Shown here piece by piece: positions 63,559-64,000 of a DNA stretch of 64,000 nt; the stretch's first letter is position 1; the number at the start of each line of letters is the position of its first letter. Origin of the DNA: Parvibaculum sedimenti. Lineage in GTDB: Bacteria; Pseudomonadota; Alphaproteobacteria; Parvibaculales; Parvibaculaceae. The notes under the pieces were generated by a model that made no database searches, had not been told where the DNA came from, and was given only the letters and a program-made list of their open reading frames with translations. A program made the position numbers and the translations under genes. The stretch lies in assembly GCF_009184905.1 (NCBI RefSeq), contig NZ_WESC01000004.1:124001-188000 (forward strand), written 5' to 3'.

Positions 63559-64000
63559 CTATCGTATGTTCTGGCCGAAATAGCGGCGGCTGATGGCGGC
63601 GTAAGTACCGTCGTCAAGCAGGGCGCGTAACGCGATGTCGAACTCGTCGCGCAAGCCCTTGTCGGATGCTCGCAGCGCAATACCCACGCCCGCTCCGAAA
63701 AACTCCGGATTGGAATAATCGACACCCACCATCTGACAGCAGGATGCCTCATGGCCGTCCTTCAACCATCGCAGCAGAGCATTGCGATCGGCGAAGAGCA
63801 TATCCACACGCGCCTCTGTCAGCGCTTTTTCAGCCTCATCGAGCGATGCGGCGCCGATAATGACGACGCCCGGAAAATGCTGTTTGAGAAAAGCTTCATG
63901 GATCGATCCCGACTGGACGGCAATCCGTTTGCCAGCGAGGCTCGCCGCGCTTGCGGCCACGGACACGCCACTCTTTCGCGCCGCAAAATGCCCGGGCGTC
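63559..64000 (-). CDS. Periplasmic solute-binding protein, partial (5' end beyond window)
   Basis: About 147 C-terminal codons of a bacterial extracellular solute-binding family 3 protein (amino acid or mimosine-type ligand): LAGKRIAVQSGSIHEAFL, a segment ADRNALLRWL, SNPEFFGAGVGIALRASDKG, and the end LDDGTYAAISRRYFGQNIR. The frame stays open to the right edge, so the gene starts outside the window. It converges with sixA with three bases between the stops. The ligand cannot be told from this part. Confidence 0.85.
   Translation of the reverse strand, partial: TPGHFAARKSGVSVAASAASLAGKRIAVQSGSIHEAFLKQHFPGVVIIGAASLDEAEKALTEARVDMLFADRNALLRWLKDGHEASCCQMVGVDYSNPEFFGAGVGIALRASDKGLRDEFDIALRALLDDGTYAAISRRYFGQNIR

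Overview
The window is a GC-rich, gene-dense stretch of a bacterial chromosome. It is most likely from an alphaproteobacterium of the Parvibaculum/Rhizobiales type. This rests on the class I lysyl-tRNA synthetase, the alphaproteobacterial Alph_Pro_TM (TIGR02186) protein beside TauE, a PodJ-like polarity factor with CtrA-like and GANTC sites upstream, and many acyl-CoA genes of the kind seen in alkane- and surfactant-degrading Parvibaculum. The genus is inference. No rRNA, tRNA, prophage, insertion sequence or CRISPR array was found.

Layout. 0-9 kb: acyl-CoA and small-molecule enzymes (paired PaaI thioesterases, GFA protein, crotonase, MaoC hydratase), a styrene-oxide-isomerase-like membrane protein, a GlxA/AraC regulator overlapping an isonitrile-hydratase-like DJ-1 protein, an HSL-type esterase and two double-hotdog thioesterases. 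9-11.9 kb: an alpha/beta hydrolase and crotonase operon divergent from an SDR. 11.9-15.2 kb: a TonB, Met-rich TonB-dependent receptor and DUF2946-like protein unit, probably for copper. 15.2-19.5 kb: a GST, a Cyc2-like fused cytochrome-porin and a Yip1 protein. 19.6-22.9 kb: a large autotransporter interrupted by one in-frame TAG. 23.1-30.3 kb: a beta-oxidation operon (MerR regulator, two acyl-CoA dehydrogenases, thiolase, FadJ) with a LiuR-like operator in front. 30.5-37.5 kb: a CAP lipoprotein, the PodJ-like protein, the TauE/TIGR02186/CcdA cluster and PdeM. 37.5-45.4 kb: an Lhr-type helicase, MscS, an SDR, two DUF1131-like envelope proteins, a quinone oxidoreductase, and a GDT1/UPF0016 manganese exporter behind a yybP-ykoY riboswitch. 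45.5-53.7 kb: hydrolases, TetR, PaaI thioesterases, MATE, ArsC, PyrD, DUF952 and a TPR protein. 53.7-64 kb: class I LysRS, a histidine kinase with an HPt-like tail, a DinG-type helicase, TerB, EF-hand and XAC2610-like secreted proteins, a sterol-desaturase family protein, SixA and a solute-binding protein cut by the window edge.

How the genes fit together. The dominant theme is activation, beta-oxidation and release of acyl-CoA or carboxylic acids: one complete operon plus scattered hydratases, dehydrogenases and seven hotdog-fold proteins. A second theme is metal and redox traffic across the envelope (copper receptor, Cyc2-like porin, CcdA, Mn exporter). The observations most worth pursuing are the Cyc2-like porin, the amber-interrupted autotransporter, the manganese riboswitch, the styrene-oxide-isomerase-like protein, the MerR operator of the beta-oxidation operon and the dedicated TonB/copper-receptor unit. 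I did not find a wholly unknown multi-gene system.
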